From: a virus
Length of the DNA: 29,840 bases
Virus record (IMG/VR): IMGVR_UViG_3300046718_000600
Span: 1-29,840 of that record
Strand: one strand, 5' to 3'
Part shown: positions 6,038 through 14,413 of the stretch, piece after piece
Layout: the number at the start of each line of letters is the position of its first letter
Numbering within the stretch: the first letter of the stretch is position 1
Notes under the pieces: model-generated
What the model was told of the DNA's origin: nothing
What the model saw: only the letters and a program-made list of their open reading frames with translations
Databases searched by the model: none
Made by a program: the position numbers and the translations under genes

Positions 6038-8248
6038 ATGGCTGGGTTCATTCGACGGTACACGTCCTTCCCAGGGGTGGAGACCATCACCCTCATCGAA
6101 GGCGTCATCATCATCGATCTTCCGCCCCCCGGAAACATCACGGGCGTCGGCACGGGTGTGGTCGCCATCGTTGGCGAGTTCGCTGACATGACGTACGCCG
6201 CGATGGCAGACGCCAACGGCGGCATCGTCACCAACCCGCGCCCGGTCGAACTGTTCTCCGCGCAGGACATGCAGGACAAGCTCGGTGGGTTCGACCCCAC
6301 CATCGGCGACTTCGGCAACTCCTGCGGCAATGGGTTTGTAGCCGTCAGAAACAAGCAATACAGCCGCCTCATCGGTGTCCCGGTAAACCTGTCTTCGCCG
6401 GAAGCGGTGCGCTTGTGGCGGCAGCTACCGACGAATACGAGCGCCACCAACACGACCCCCGCTGTGCCGATGCAGGCGGCCGGCGTCGCCCCGGGCACCG
6501 AGTTCAAGCTGGGCGACAACCGGGTCGACCTGAGCGCGCGCGTCTCGTTCAACGACTTCGCGGCCTACGAGACCGGCATCGACGGCTCTATCGTTCCGGC
6601 GGGCTTGCCCGTAGCGATTCAGCCCTTCGCATCGCTGGGCGCGGACTTCATCAAGTTTCAGGTGAAGGTCGGCGACGCACTCGTCCTCGACGTCATCCCG
6701 AGCGAGAGCACGACTCTGTTCTCGGACATCGACGCGGTCGTGACCATCATCCCGGTGGTCTCGACGGCCGGCTTCCCCGCGTCGGGCGTCATCGAAATTG
6801 AGACGGAGTTCATTACGTACACGGCTGTCACGTCGACCAGCTTCACGGGCGCCACTCGTGGTGCTCTCGGCTCAGTCGCGACCGCGCACACGGCCGGCGC
6901 GACGGTGTCGGCGGTCAACGATGCGGGAACGTACCGCGTGGCGTCGGTCGTCGATGCGAACAACCTGACTATCGAGCGTCAGGACGGGTCGAACTTCACG
7001 GACTCGAACTGGCTCGCCTCCGCGCTTTTCCCCAGTACGTTCGTTCCGTGGCGCCTGCATCTGGCCTCGACGGCGGACACCGGGGCCAACACCATCCTGG
7101 CGCAGGCTCCGGGCTACACCATCCCGGCGCGGCCGCTTGATGCTTCCATCGCAGCGTCCACGGTCATCAACCCGACCATCGCCGCGCCGGCTGCCACGGC
7201 GCTGTCGTGGAACCCGCTGTCGGGGCTCCAGATGACGTCGGGGCTCACGGGCCTCGCGTTCGACCCGGCCACCCAGGCGCCCAACGCCCCGGCGTCGTCG
7301 TTCATGGACGTGCTGTACCTGACCGCCATCGATTCGCTGCTCGGTGAGAACGCGCCGGCTCGCGATGTGAACCTGCTCGACGTGGCGCGCACCTCGAACA
7401 ACATCCGCGTCAAGCAGAAGTCCCACGTCGAGCAGTCGTCAGCGGTCGGTGTCGGGCGCACCACCACGGTTTGGCCGGAGCTTTCGGTCACCAACACGTC
7501 GGCGGTGCTTGGTGATGTGAGCCCCGGCGTCGGCGCGTACCGCGACGAGCGCGTGAACTACTCCTGGCCGGGCGCCAAGACGTTCGTGCCCGAGGCCGTC
7601 CCGTTCCTCATCCCGACGTCGGACGGTCATCTGGCCGGCGGAGACCAGAACCACCCGGCGGGAATCATCGAAGTGCCTGCCGCCGGGTGGCTCATCTCCG
7701 TCGAGTCGAACCTTCCGCCGGAGAACAACCCGGGCCAGTCCGCGCCGCCGGTTCCCGGCATCATGGCTCCGGTCATCGGGTTCCAGTACGGGGCTCCGGT
7801 GCTCGGCATGTCCGAGTACATCCAGTTCCGGCACTCGGGTATCGCCGCGCTCCGCATCGACCGGACGGTGGGCGCCATCTTCCAGTCGGGCATCACGACG
7901 GACCTCGTCCCCGGCCAGAAGAACATCAACCGCCGCCGCATGGCGGACTTCATCGAGGACAGCATCGCGGAGGCGCTCAACCCGCTGTCGAAGCTGCCGC
8001 TGACGCAGAACCTGCGGGACGCAGCCACGGCGGAGTGCGTGGCCTTCCTCGACTCGTTGCTCTCGCCGAACAACCCGGCGGCTCAGCGCATCGACGATTA
8101 CGAGGTCGACACCAAGAGCGGCAACACGCCGACCTTGGAAGCGCAGGGCGTCTTCGTCATCATCATCCGCGTTCGCACTCTCGCCACGGCCGACTTCATC
8201 GTGCTTCAGGCCGAGATCGGTGAAGGCGTCACCATCACTCGGGCGTAA
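6038..8248 (+). CDS. Tail sheath protein with inserted beta module
   Basis: Predicted contractile sheath subunit that wraps the tube and shortens on infection. The C-terminal third carries sheath signs: IRFRHSGIAALRIDRTVGA-like region (here RHSGIAALRIDRTVGAIFQS, about 598-617), then NINRRRMADFIEDSIAEAL (about 630-648), then a beta strand with VIIIRVRTLATADFIVL near the end; conserved Arg-Arg followed by a helix is typical of sheath domain I. At 736 residues it is longer than common sheaths (about 400-660). Part of the excess is a 60-residue module (about 231-293) with GFPASG, TEFITYT and SFTGATRG that also occurs twice in the baseplate protein at 17218-19035. The ATG follows GGGAGAGG. Confidence 0.9.
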   Translation: MAGFIRRYTSFPGVETITLIEGVIIIDLPPPGNITGVGTGVVAIVGEFADMTYAAMADANGGIVTNPRPVELFSAQDMQDKLGGFDPTIGDFGNSCGNGFVAVRNKQYSRLIGVPVNLSSPEAVRLWRQLPTNTSATNTTPAVPMQAAGVAPGTEFKLGDNRVDLSARVSFNDFAAYETGIDGSIVPAGLPVAIQPFASLGADFIKFQVKVGDALVLDVIPSESTTLFSDIDAVVTIIPVVSTAGFPASGVIEIETEFITYTAVTSTSFTGATRGALGSVATAHTAGATVSAVNDAGTYRVASVVDANNLTIERQDGSNFTDSNWLASALFPSTFVPWRLHLASTADTGANTILAQAPGYTIPARPLDASIAASTVINPTIAAPAATALSWNPLSGLQMTSGLTGLAFDPATQAPNAPASSFMDVLYLTAIDSLLGENAPARDVNLLDVARTSNNIRVKQKSHVEQSSAVGVGRTTTVWPELSVTNTSAVLGDVSPGVGAYRDERVNYSWPGAKTFVPEAVPFLIPTSDGHLAGGDQNHPAGIIEVPAAGWLISVESNLPPENNPGQSAPPVPGIMAPVIGFQYGAPVLGMSEYIQFRHSGIAALRIDRTVGAIFQSGITTDLVPGQKNINRRRMADFIEDSIAEALNPLSKLPLTQNLRDAATAECVAFLDSLLSPNNPAAQRIDDYEVDTKSGNTPTLEAQGVFVIIIRVRTLATADFIVLQAEIGEGVTITRA

Positions 8249-8260
8249 TAGGAGAGACCA

Positions 8261-8797
8261 ATGGCCATCGCTAACACTCAGGTCACGAACCAGACCGCCA
8301 ACCCGCTCCCCCTGCCCTATCCGTACAAGGGCTTGGTCTTCGGTGACGCCGTCCAGGTCGCGCTGCTCGTCGACTCGCCAGCCACTGTCATCGCCAACAT
8401 GGGCGGAGCGGCAGCCGTCCGGGGCATCTGGAGCATCGGGCCGACGCCGCCGGGCAGCTCGTTCCAGGCCAGCTACCACGACCAGTCGTCGGGCACCCTC
8501 ACGGGCGGTCCGGTCTCGAACGTCGAGACGCTCTCGTTGGGCGCCGTCCTCGCTTCAGCAGCCACCCTCGCGCCGACGCAGAACGTCTTCCACGTCTCGG
8601 GCGCGGTGGCCATCGTGAACATCACGCCGCCCATCGGCCTCACGTCGGGGCTCGCCGCGCAAATCACCATCATCCCCGACGGCGCTTTCACGTGGACCGC
8701 CGCCGGCAACATCGGCTTGGCGGGGGCCGCGGTCATCGGCAAGGCGCTGACGATGACGTACGACGGCACCAAGTGGTGGCCGAGCTACATCGCGTAA
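8261..8797 (+). CDS. Virion surface/adhesion-like protein between sheath and tube
   Basis: 178 residues of beta-rich, Thr/Ala/Gly-rich sequence. The C-terminus (about 128-178) has the form AFTWTAAGNIGLAGAAVIGKA followed by TMTYDGTKWWPSYIA (landmarks TWTAAGNIGLAG and TYDGTKWWPSY), a pattern that recurs at the ends of many phage fibre and decoration proteins. The sheath and tube genes are usually adjacent, so this is an extra gene in the module. It could decorate the sheath or be a fibre-like protein. The ATG follows TAGGAGAG, and the gene is followed by a terminator, so it may be the last gene of a transcript that starts before the sheath. Confidence 0.6.
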   Translation: MAIANTQVTNQTANPLPLPYPYKGLVFGDAVQVALLVDSPATVIANMGGAAAVRGIWSIGPTPPGSSFQASYHDQSSGTLTGGPVSNVETLSLGAVLASAATLAPTQNVFHVSGAVAIVNITPPIGLTSGLAAQITIIPDGAFTWTAAGNIGLAGAAVIGKALTMTYDGTKWWPSYIA

Positions 8798-8805
8798 CCT
8801 TGACA

Positions 8806-8830
8806 CTGCCAGGCTGGTGATGGCAGCCTG
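8806..8830 (+). promoter_or_regulatory. Two mutually exclusive hairpins after the 178-residue gene
   Basis: CTGCCA (8806-8811) can pair with TGGCAG (8821-8826), or CAGGCTG (8810-8816) can pair with CAGCCTG (8824-8830). The two stems share bases and cannot form together. Lying 46 bases before an intrinsic terminator, this is an attenuator-like arrangement, though no trigger is visible. Confidence 0.35.
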
Positions 8831-8875
8831 AAGACTACGTACCGCACCACTTCCTCTCGTCCGGGGGTGGGATAG

Positions 8876-8921
8876 GGCACGTTCGGGGCTTCATCCACCC
8901 TGAACGTGCCTTTTCATTTTT
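8876..8921 (+). terminator. Intrinsic (Rho-independent) terminator before the tube gene
   Basis: GGCACGTTC (8876-8884) pairs perfectly with GAACGTGCC (8902-8910); the loop can form an inner GGG/CCC stem (8886-8888 with 8898-8900). TTTTCATTTTT follows at 8911-8921. This is the clearest terminator of the window and lies only 12 bases before the tail tube start, so the T run almost touches the ribosome site. Confidence 0.85.
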
Positions 8922-8932
8922 GGAGGTGAGCT

Positions 8933-9367
8933 GTGGCTCAGAGAATCAAAGGCCAGGAAGTCTCGGTCCTTATCATCGTCGACAGTGTCCAGCAGGACAC
9001 CATCACGGACGTGAAGTCGTTCGAGGTGGCCTTCCAGACTGAGGTTCTCACCGAGGGCTACCTCGGGGAGACGACCAACCGGAAGGACGAAATCTTCAAC
9101 GGCGTCAAGGGCAAGATGACGTTGAACTTTGAGAACCAGGCCATCTTCACACTGTTCCAGTCCATCATCGACCGGGCGCAGCGCCGCACCGCCGGCACCC
9201 AGATCAACATCAAGGCGGCGCTCAACTTCCCCAACGGCGAGCGCCCCAAGATTTTCATCAACGATGTGTTCTTCGGAGAACTGCCGATGACGTTCGGCGG
9301 TCGCTCGGAGTACGGCGAGGTGACGCTCGATTTCGAGTCCGCCAACGCGCGCATCGTCACCACGTAG
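8933..9367 (+). CDS. Tail tube protein
   Basis: Predicted inner tube subunit of the contractile tail (XkdM / T4 gp19-like role). The 144 residues show the usual tube features: a short N-terminal strand with KGQEVSVLI, a helix-poor beta barrel, the segment DVKSFEVAFQTEVLTEGYLGE, which in this family precedes the long inter-subunit loop, and a closing strand pair (SEYGEVTLDFESANARI). Its length is typical. GTG 8933 has a very strong ribosome site (GGAGGTGAG). It lies after a terminator, so either termination is partial or antiterminated, or tube expression is set separately from the sheath. Confidence 0.88.
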   Translation: MAQRIKGQEVSVLIIVDSVQQDTITDVKSFEVAFQTEVLTEGYLGETTNRKDEIFNGVKGKMTLNFENQAIFTLFQSIIDRAQRRTAGTQINIKAALNFPNGERPKIFINDVFFGELPMTFGGRSEYGEVTLDFESANARIVTT

Positions 9368-9380
9368 CGAGGAGCCCTGA

Positions 9381-9731
9381 ATGGCGAAGGCAATTCACAC
9401 GTACACCATCCCCGAGTCGCTGCGGAGCGCGCCCAATGGGTCGCCGAGCCCGACGAAGATTGGGATGCAGCAGCTCAACGCGGACCAGGAGTTGATGGCG
9501 TCCAAGACCGGGCGCTTCGACTACATGAAGGCGCAGTACGCAGCGGCCAAGCTCTCCATCGTGGAGTTCGACGGCCGGAAGGTGGACCCGGATGGGACGG
9601 TAGACATCTGGTGGGACAAGGCGGACCCGAAACTGCGGTCGCTCGTTCTCCAGGCGTACAACAAGCTCTCGTCTCCCTCGACGGAGGAGGACGAAAGTTT
9701 TTTCGGGAGCGAGGAGATGAAGGTGGTCTGA
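9381..9731 (+). CDS. Tail assembly chaperone, short (unshifted) product
   Basis: 116 residues, between tube and tape measure, where long-tailed phages encode a chaperone pair made by frameshifting (lambda gpG/gpGT; XkdN place in PBSX). The start has AIHTYTIPESLR, then a compact core with FDYMKAQYAAAKLSIVEFDGRKV and KLRSLVLQAYNKL, and an acidic tail. It ends 27 bases after a TTTTTTC slippery heptamer whose 0-frame reading is T TTT TTC. The chaperone is thought to coat the tape measure and recruit tube subunits. The ATG follows GAGGAGCC. Confidence 0.82.
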   Translation: MAKAIHTYTIPESLRSAPNGSPSPTKIGMQQLNADQELMASKTGRFDYMKAQYAAAKLSIVEFDGRKVDPDGTVDIWWDKADPKLRSLVLQAYNKLSSPSTEEDESFFGSEEMKVV

Positions 9732-9934
9732 CCAGCCTGGCGGTCGGTATCTCTCTCGCTGAAGTGCGAAAGGGACTCGACCGTCGGCTGTGGGAGCTGC
9801 TCGCGTATGCAGCCCGATACGGCAAGCAGCCGCTGTCTGAGGCCCGCGCGCTTCCACTCACGGAGCTAGCCCGGTTCGTGACGGCGATATCGAACATCGT
9901 CTTGGAAGAGCGGAAAGAGACGGAGGAGGACTGA
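9381..9934 (+). CDS. Tail assembly chaperone, -1 frameshift fusion product
   Basis: Reading 9381-9704 in frame 0 and then stepping back one base at 9704 continues without a stop to TGA 9932-9934, giving a fusion of about 184 residues (108 + 76). The second part (LTSLAVGISLAEVRKGLDRRL, then ELLAYAARYGKQPL and LTELARFVTAISNIVLEE) is helical, as in gpT-type extensions, and has no convincing start of its own: the first ATG in that frame (9611) is buried in the first cistron. The heptamer TTTTTTC is canonical, and GGAGGAGG lies 7 bases before it. The fusion ends one base before the tape measure ATG, as expected. Confidence 0.82.
9683..9704 (+). promoter_or_regulatory. Programmed -1 frameshift signal (internal SD plus slippery heptamer)
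   Basis: The SD-like GGAGGAGG is at 9683-9690, with a 7-base spacer, then the TTTTTTC heptamer at 9698-9704 in the X XXY YYZ phase. This resembles the upstream Shine-Dalgarno stimulator of E. coli dnaX. The only nearby downstream stem (GACC 9730-9733 with GGTC 9742-9745) is weak and about 25 bases away, so no standard downstream pseudoknot is evident. Confidence 0.8.
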
Positions 9935-9935
9935 G

Positions 9936-11459
9936 ATGGCGACGGAGTACGAGGCGAAAACAACCATCGTCGTCGCTGACGAAGCCAGCGGTCCTCTCAA
10001 GCAGATTGCCAAGAACGCCGAGCTTGCCGAGTCCACGACGGAAGGCGCGCGTCGCGCTGCAAGTGCCATGACCCCTGCGAATGCGGCCGGCGCCGGCGGC
10101 GGTGGTGGTGGAGGTGGCGGTGGGGAGGGCGGCGGTGGCGGAGGCGATGAGGACTTCGCGCTGCTGGTGAAGGAGCGCAAGGAGCGCAAGAAGCGCCTGT
10201 TCGCTCACCGCGTCGAGGACCAGCGGGCCAGTGCCTTGACCAAGGCGGCCGAGGTCTCTCTCGGGTTGCTCGTCTCGACCCAGAACCAGTGGGCGGCCAA
10301 GATTGCCAAGGTGGCCGGCACCAGCGAGTCCGTCGGTCTCAGCCTGCTTCAGTTCGGCGGCAAGGTCGGCGGCGTCGGTTCGGTGCTGTCGAGCCTAGGC
10401 AGCTACGGCGCCATCGCGTCGGTCGCCCTGGAAGCGACGTCCTACGTCCTTGAGAAGTTCGGCGTGAACGTCGAGGAGTTGCAGGAGCACGCCATGCAGG
10501 CGTCGGCTTCGTTCCTCGGCATCTCCACGGCGCTCGACAAGGCCAAGTCGGAAGGGTTTGCCACGGCCGAGGCGAAGAAGGCGCAAGAGGAGTGGGACAA
10601 GCAGTTCTACGCCCAGCGAATCTACACCGAGGCCATCCGGGGGCACGCGCAGGAGATTGAATCCATCGGCGCCCGTGAGCGCGGGTCGGTTGACGAGCAC
10701 CTCGCCACCCAGAAGCTGGTCAACGCGCTGATGGTGGAGAACGCCGAGTACACCAAGCTCGGCTATGACAAGGTGCGCGACATGGTCTCGGAGGCTGCCA
10801 GCAAGACGGTGTCGGCCCAAGACCAGGAAGCGACTGCGCATCTGGAGATGGCTCAGATGGCGAAGAAGCACATCGCCGCACTAGAGCAGTCGTTCGAGAA
10901 GGGTGAGGAGGGAGCACTCGCGCGCAGCATTGCAGTGATGACGGAAGTCAACGAGATGAAGGCGCAGGGCAAGATTCGCGAGGACCAGGCGCAGATGTAC
11001 GCCTCTCTCACTGAGGCGGAGATCGACAAGCGCACGTCGATTGAGTCGGAGACGGTCGCTTACTACAAGATGGCGAAGACCAAAGAGGACGAGGAGTTGG
11101 CCGTCGCCGCCGTGATGAAGGCGCACAAGCACCTCTACCCGAAGGTGCTGAAGACTGCTGAGGATTACGACAAGCTGCGGCGGGCCATCGCCACGAGCGG
11201 CCAGGCGGTGCTTACCGCGCTCAAGTTGACGACGGGCGAACGGCTGCCGGAAATCCTCTCTGACATCGAGGGGAAGGCGCTCAACAAAATCAGCCACGTG
11301 AATGACTTCCGTGGGAGCCACTTCGATATCAAGCAGGCGTTCGCTGAGGGCTTCGACCCTGACCGTATCGCCGTCGCGTTCTCCAATGACCTCGCCGTGC
11401 TCGGCGAGCGGCAGCGCCAGGCCAACTCGGGCATCGTCTCCCCGCTGGGCGTGCGGTAG
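9936..11459 (+). CDS. Tape measure protein (short)
   Basis: Predicted tail-length ruler, placed directly after the chaperone fusion. The 507 residues are mainly helical, rich in Ala, Glu and Lys. Order: N-terminal helix (DEASGPLKQIAKNAELAEST), a Gly run at about 53-70 broken by one Glu, a basic helix (VKERKERKKRLFAHRVED), a hydrophobic membrane-compatible stretch at about 132-172 (GLSLLQFGGKVGGVGSVLSS as landmark), then a long helical repeat-poor region to about 430. By the rule of about 1.5 A per residue it predicts a tail near 75 nm, short for a myovirus. The glycine run is an oddity in this family. Confidence 0.75.
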   Translation: MATEYEAKTTIVVADEASGPLKQIAKNAELAESTTEGARRAASAMTPANAAGAGGGGGGGGGGEGGGGGGDEDFALLVKERKERKKRLFAHRVEDQRASALTKAAEVSLGLLVSTQNQWAAKIAKVAGTSESVGLSLLQFGGKVGGVGSVLSSLGSYGAIASVALEATSYVLEKFGVNVEELQEHAMQASASFLGISTALDKAKSEGFATAEAKKAQEEWDKQFYAQRIYTEAIRGHAQEIESIGARERGSVDEHLATQKLVNALMVENAEYTKLGYDKVRDMVSEAASKTVSAQDQEATAHLEMAQMAKKHIAALEQSFEKGEEGALARSIAVMTEVNEMKAQGKIREDQAQMYASLTEAEIDKRTSIESETVAYYKMAKTKEDEELAVAAVMKAHKHLYPKVLKTAEDYDKLRRAIATSGQAVLTALKLTTGERLPEILSDIEGKALNKISHVNDFRGSHFDIKQAFAEGFDPDRIAVAFSNDLAVLGERQRQANSGIVSPLGVR

Positions 11460-11462
11460 TCC

Positions 11463-12566
11463 ATGCCCGAGGTCTTCGGCGAAGGTACAGCACTCAGAAT
11501 CACCGAGTTGAGCGGTGAGGGGCGCACGCTGTCGCTCGCCGGCCGCGCGCTGCCGTACCGTCCCATCGGGTTCTCGGGGACCATGCGCGCGGAGTTCACG
11601 TGGTACCCGGGCAACCCGACGGCGACCGTCCAGGTGCTCGGCGCGTCCGAGGACACGACGTCCATCAACGGGATGTGGAAGACCAAGTTCCTCACTCCGA
11701 TTGACGGCACCGCCCCGGCCATTGCTACGCTTGCAGGCGTCAACATCGGCAACTCGATGGACCTTGTCCTGGCTGTCGACGACATCCGACGGAAGGGTCA
11801 GCTTCTGGAGTTCCAGTGGGACGTCATCATCCGCTGGGGCATCCTCACCAAGTTCACGTACAAGTTCAACAACCGGTTGGACGTCACGTGGGAGATGACG
11901 TTCACCTGGATCAACCAGGGTGAACCCGAAGTCCCCGCCGTTCTTTCCAACCAAATCAATTTGGCGTCCATCTCGGGCGCCTGGGCCTCGCTCCAGGTGC
12001 GCCTCCAGGGGGCGTTGGAGTTCCCGCCCAACGAGGAGACGGGTGGGCTGACGGCCTTGAACGACACCGCAGACAAGGTGCTCCAGAACATCTCGGCTAT
12101 CGGAGACACGGTCACCTCGACGGTGAGTTCAGCCACGGACGCCGTCGACGCGGCACAGCGGTTCTCGGGAGTGTTCGACACGACTATCGATGCTGCGGCG
12201 TCGGTGAAGGCCGACCTCGACTCGCAGTGGGAGTCTCTCCAGTTCGTCAGTCCCGACACGAACCCGAACCTGGCCTTCTACCAGCGCCTGGTGAACCTGA
12301 CCTGGAAGCGCGAGGTGTACGAGACGATGTCCGCGTCGGAGTCGCAAGCTGCGCTCCAGAAGTCGGACGCCCTGAAACAGATCACCCCGGATGTCATCAA
12401 GACGTTCCTGGGCCGCGAAGGGCAGGACCTGCGCGATATCTCGACCCAGGTCTACGGGACGCCCAACGAGTGGCGCACGCTGGCGGACTACAACGGCCTG
12501 ACGTCTTCTGAGCTGACTGCTGGCCAGGTCATCTTGGCCCCGCAGTTGGCGACGGCGCAAAGCTGA
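11463..12566 (+). CDS. Baseplate/tail hub protein with C-terminal LysM-like domain
   Basis: 367 residues. The N-terminal 140 resemble the tail hub group: LSGEGRTLSLAGRALPYRP, then FTWYPGNPTATVQVLG, a small beta domain. The middle (about 190-260) is helical and Ala/Thr-rich. The C-terminus (about 318-360) reads as a LysM-like fold: GQDLRDISTQVYGTPNEWRT followed by ADYNGL and GQVILAPQ. This layout matches XkdP or T4 gp53, which joins baseplate parts at the tube tip. It follows the tape measure, as in PBSX, and overlaps the next gene by one base (TGATG). Confidence 0.8.
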   Translation: MPEVFGEGTALRITELSGEGRTLSLAGRALPYRPIGFSGTMRAEFTWYPGNPTATVQVLGASEDTTSINGMWKTKFLTPIDGTAPAIATLAGVNIGNSMDLVLAVDDIRRKGQLLEFQWDVIIRWGILTKFTYKFNNRLDVTWEMTFTWINQGEPEVPAVLSNQINLASISGAWASLQVRLQGALEFPPNEETGGLTALNDTADKVLQNISAIGDTVTSTVSSATDAVDAAQRFSGVFDTTIDAAASVKADLDSQWESLQFVSPDTNPNLAFYQRLVNLTWKREVYETMSASESQAALQKSDALKQITPDVIKTFLGREGQDLRDISTQVYGTPNEWRTLADYNGLTSSELTAGQVILAPQLATAQS

Positions 12567-14413
12567 TGTCGTCGGTCTACTACCCCAGCGTTGTGGTCAA
12601 CATGACCCTCCGGTTCGACGAGGCGTTCCACGTCTTCGACGTGGCCTCGGTGTCGCCCGATGACCTGGCGACGAAGGCGTTGAACCCGGTCAGCTTCATC
12701 CAGAAGCTGACGCCGCAGCCCTTGCTGTCGGAGGCGGGCGCCACTCCGCCGGGCACCCCGTTCGGGCCGCAGACGGAGAACGAGTCGCAGCGCCTGACGA
12801 CACTGCTCAACCGCATCCCCAAGACGGCCAACATCGAGTTGCCTGGCTACCGGCAGGCGGGGAAGTTCAGCCTGACCTTCGACTACCGCGACCTGCCGGT
12901 CGACCCGCGGCTGCTCCGGTCTGTGGCGATTCACATCTACATCGGCGCGGTCCCGGCGAAGAATTTCTCGGACGGCATGGTTGGCTTCAACTCCGATGGC
13001 GGCCGCAGCAGCATTCTCACGCCGAGCATCAATAACCTGATGCTGGCCGGCATCGTCGACACGTGGAGCGTGACCCACACGGGGACGGTCAGCGAGATTC
13101 ACATGGAGGGGCGCGACCACCGTGGGTGGTTGCTCGACACGGTCATTGACCCGACCTTGCAGAAGAGCCTCGTCCTCACCAAGCCCATCGACGATGTGGT
13201 GCGCCAGATTCTCGGCAAGCACCCGCAGGGCAAGAACATCAACGTGTCGGTCTACCCCGAGGACTGGGGGCTCGTGGCTAACCCGCGGTTCGGCTTCCTG
13301 CCACTGCCCAGCCCCGGTGACCCGACGGTGCAGACGCGTTCGCGCAAGGGCGCCAACGGGCAGCAGTCGAAGGCGGGGCCGCCCGGCGACACCAACAAGA
13401 TTTCGTACTGGCTGCTCATCACCCAGTATTGCCAGTTGGTTGGCGCGACGCCCGTGTTCAGGAACGATGAGTTGATCATCCGCCCCGCCCGCGCGCTGTG
13501 GGACCAACAGGACGGCGGGCTGAGCCCGGAGTTCAAGACGCCGTTCGTGAACGGTGAGCCGCGCAACGTGACGCTCGGCGAGGCGGGGCAGCAGACGGTA
13601 CAGCCCATCAAGATTCGCCGGCTCGTCTATGGCCGCGACATTTCATCGATGACGTTCGAGCGCAAGTACACGTCGGGCCTGCCGTCGTCGGTGCTGTGCT
13701 TCTCGGTCAACCCGGACAAGGGCCGCGGGTCCAAGAAGCTGGTGTTCGGGCAGTGGCCCACGGTCGTGGCGCAGGCACAGCGTGCATTCCAGCTCGGGCT
13801 CATCACGGCGAAGCGGTTCGCCGAGATTCAGGCCAGCAAGAAGGGGCCAGTCTCCCCGTCGGGCAAGCAGGTGTCGGACGACCCGCTGCGCATTCCCATC
13901 CCCGGCATCAAGGATGCGACCCGTCTTCAGGAGGTGGCCAAGGCCATTTTCGAGGAGGTGAAGCGTGGTGAGATGGGCGGCTCGGTGCAGACGAAGAACC
14001 TGGCCAGCCTGGGCGGCGACAACGCCGACCCGGACCTTCTGACTCTGCGCCCTGGCGACGCGGTGGAGTTGCTGGTGGATGCCCGCTCGCTGTCGTCAAA
14101 CTCGCCGCTCGTGTCGGTGCTCAACAACCAGCAGCGGATGAGTTCGGCAGAGCTTCAGAAGGAGATGGACAAGCGTTTCGGCGCCGGGCAGCCGCTGTCC
14201 GAGGACATCACCCGGGTCATCATCGCGTCGGCCAAGGGGAACGTCGTCGAGCTTCAGACGTTCTTCCGTGTCGGCAACGTGAAGTACGACTGGAATGCAA
14301 GCAGCGGGCTCGGCGTTGCGTTCGATTTCCAGAACTACATTGAGGCACGCAGTCTGACCGAGGCGCCGTCGACTGGAGCGCCGCGCACCAAGACGACAAA
14401 GGCGTCTACCTGA
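12566..14413 (+). CDS. Baseplate hub protein (gp27 / gpD / XkdQ-like)
   Basis: 615 residues, larger than many hubs (about 330-400). It forms the trimeric ring that carries tube and spike. Supporting signs: EGRDHRGWLLDTVI (about 181-194), a pattern common in the first hub beta domain, followed by KPIDDVVRQILGKHP (about 208-222); then a linker rich in Pro, Gly and Ser (about 240-275); then ISYWLLITQYCQLVGATPVF and ELIIRPA (about 279-308), the usual helix-strand segment of the second domain. Several insertions and a Lys-rich end explain the extra length. It is translationally coupled on both sides by TGATG overlaps. Confidence 0.8.
   Translation: MSSVYYPSVVVNMTLRFDEAFHVFDVASVSPDDLATKALNPVSFIQKLTPQPLLSEAGATPPGTPFGPQTENESQRLTTLLNRIPKTANIELPGYRQAGKFSLTFDYRDLPVDPRLLRSVAIHIYIGAVPAKNFSDGMVGFNSDGGRSSILTPSINNLMLAGIVDTWSVTHTGTVSEIHMEGRDHRGWLLDTVIDPTLQKSLVLTKPIDDVVRQILGKHPQGKNINVSVYPEDWGLVANPRFGFLPLPSPGDPTVQTRSRKGANGQQSKAGPPGDTNKISYWLLITQYCQLVGATPVFRNDELIIRPARALWDQQDGGLSPEFKTPFVNGEPRNVTLGEAGQQTVQPIKIRRLVYGRDISSMTFERKYTSGLPSSVLCFSVNPDKGRGSKKLVFGQWPTVVAQAQRAFQLGLITAKRFAEIQASKKGPVSPSGKQVSDDPLRIPIPGIKDATRLQEVAKAIFEEVKRGEMGGSVQTKNLASLGGDNADPDLLTLRPGDAVELLVDARSLSSNSPLVSVLNNQQRMSSAELQKEMDKRFGAGQPLSEDITRVIIASAKGNVVELQTFFRVGNVKYDWNASSGLGVAFDFQNYIEARSLTEAPSTGAPRTKTTKAST

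Noticed and set aside
9611-9934. Independent gene starting at ATG 9611
   Set aside because: Its first 30 codons lie out of frame in the chaperone gene with no ribosome site. The slippery heptamer joins the useful part to the upstream frame instead.
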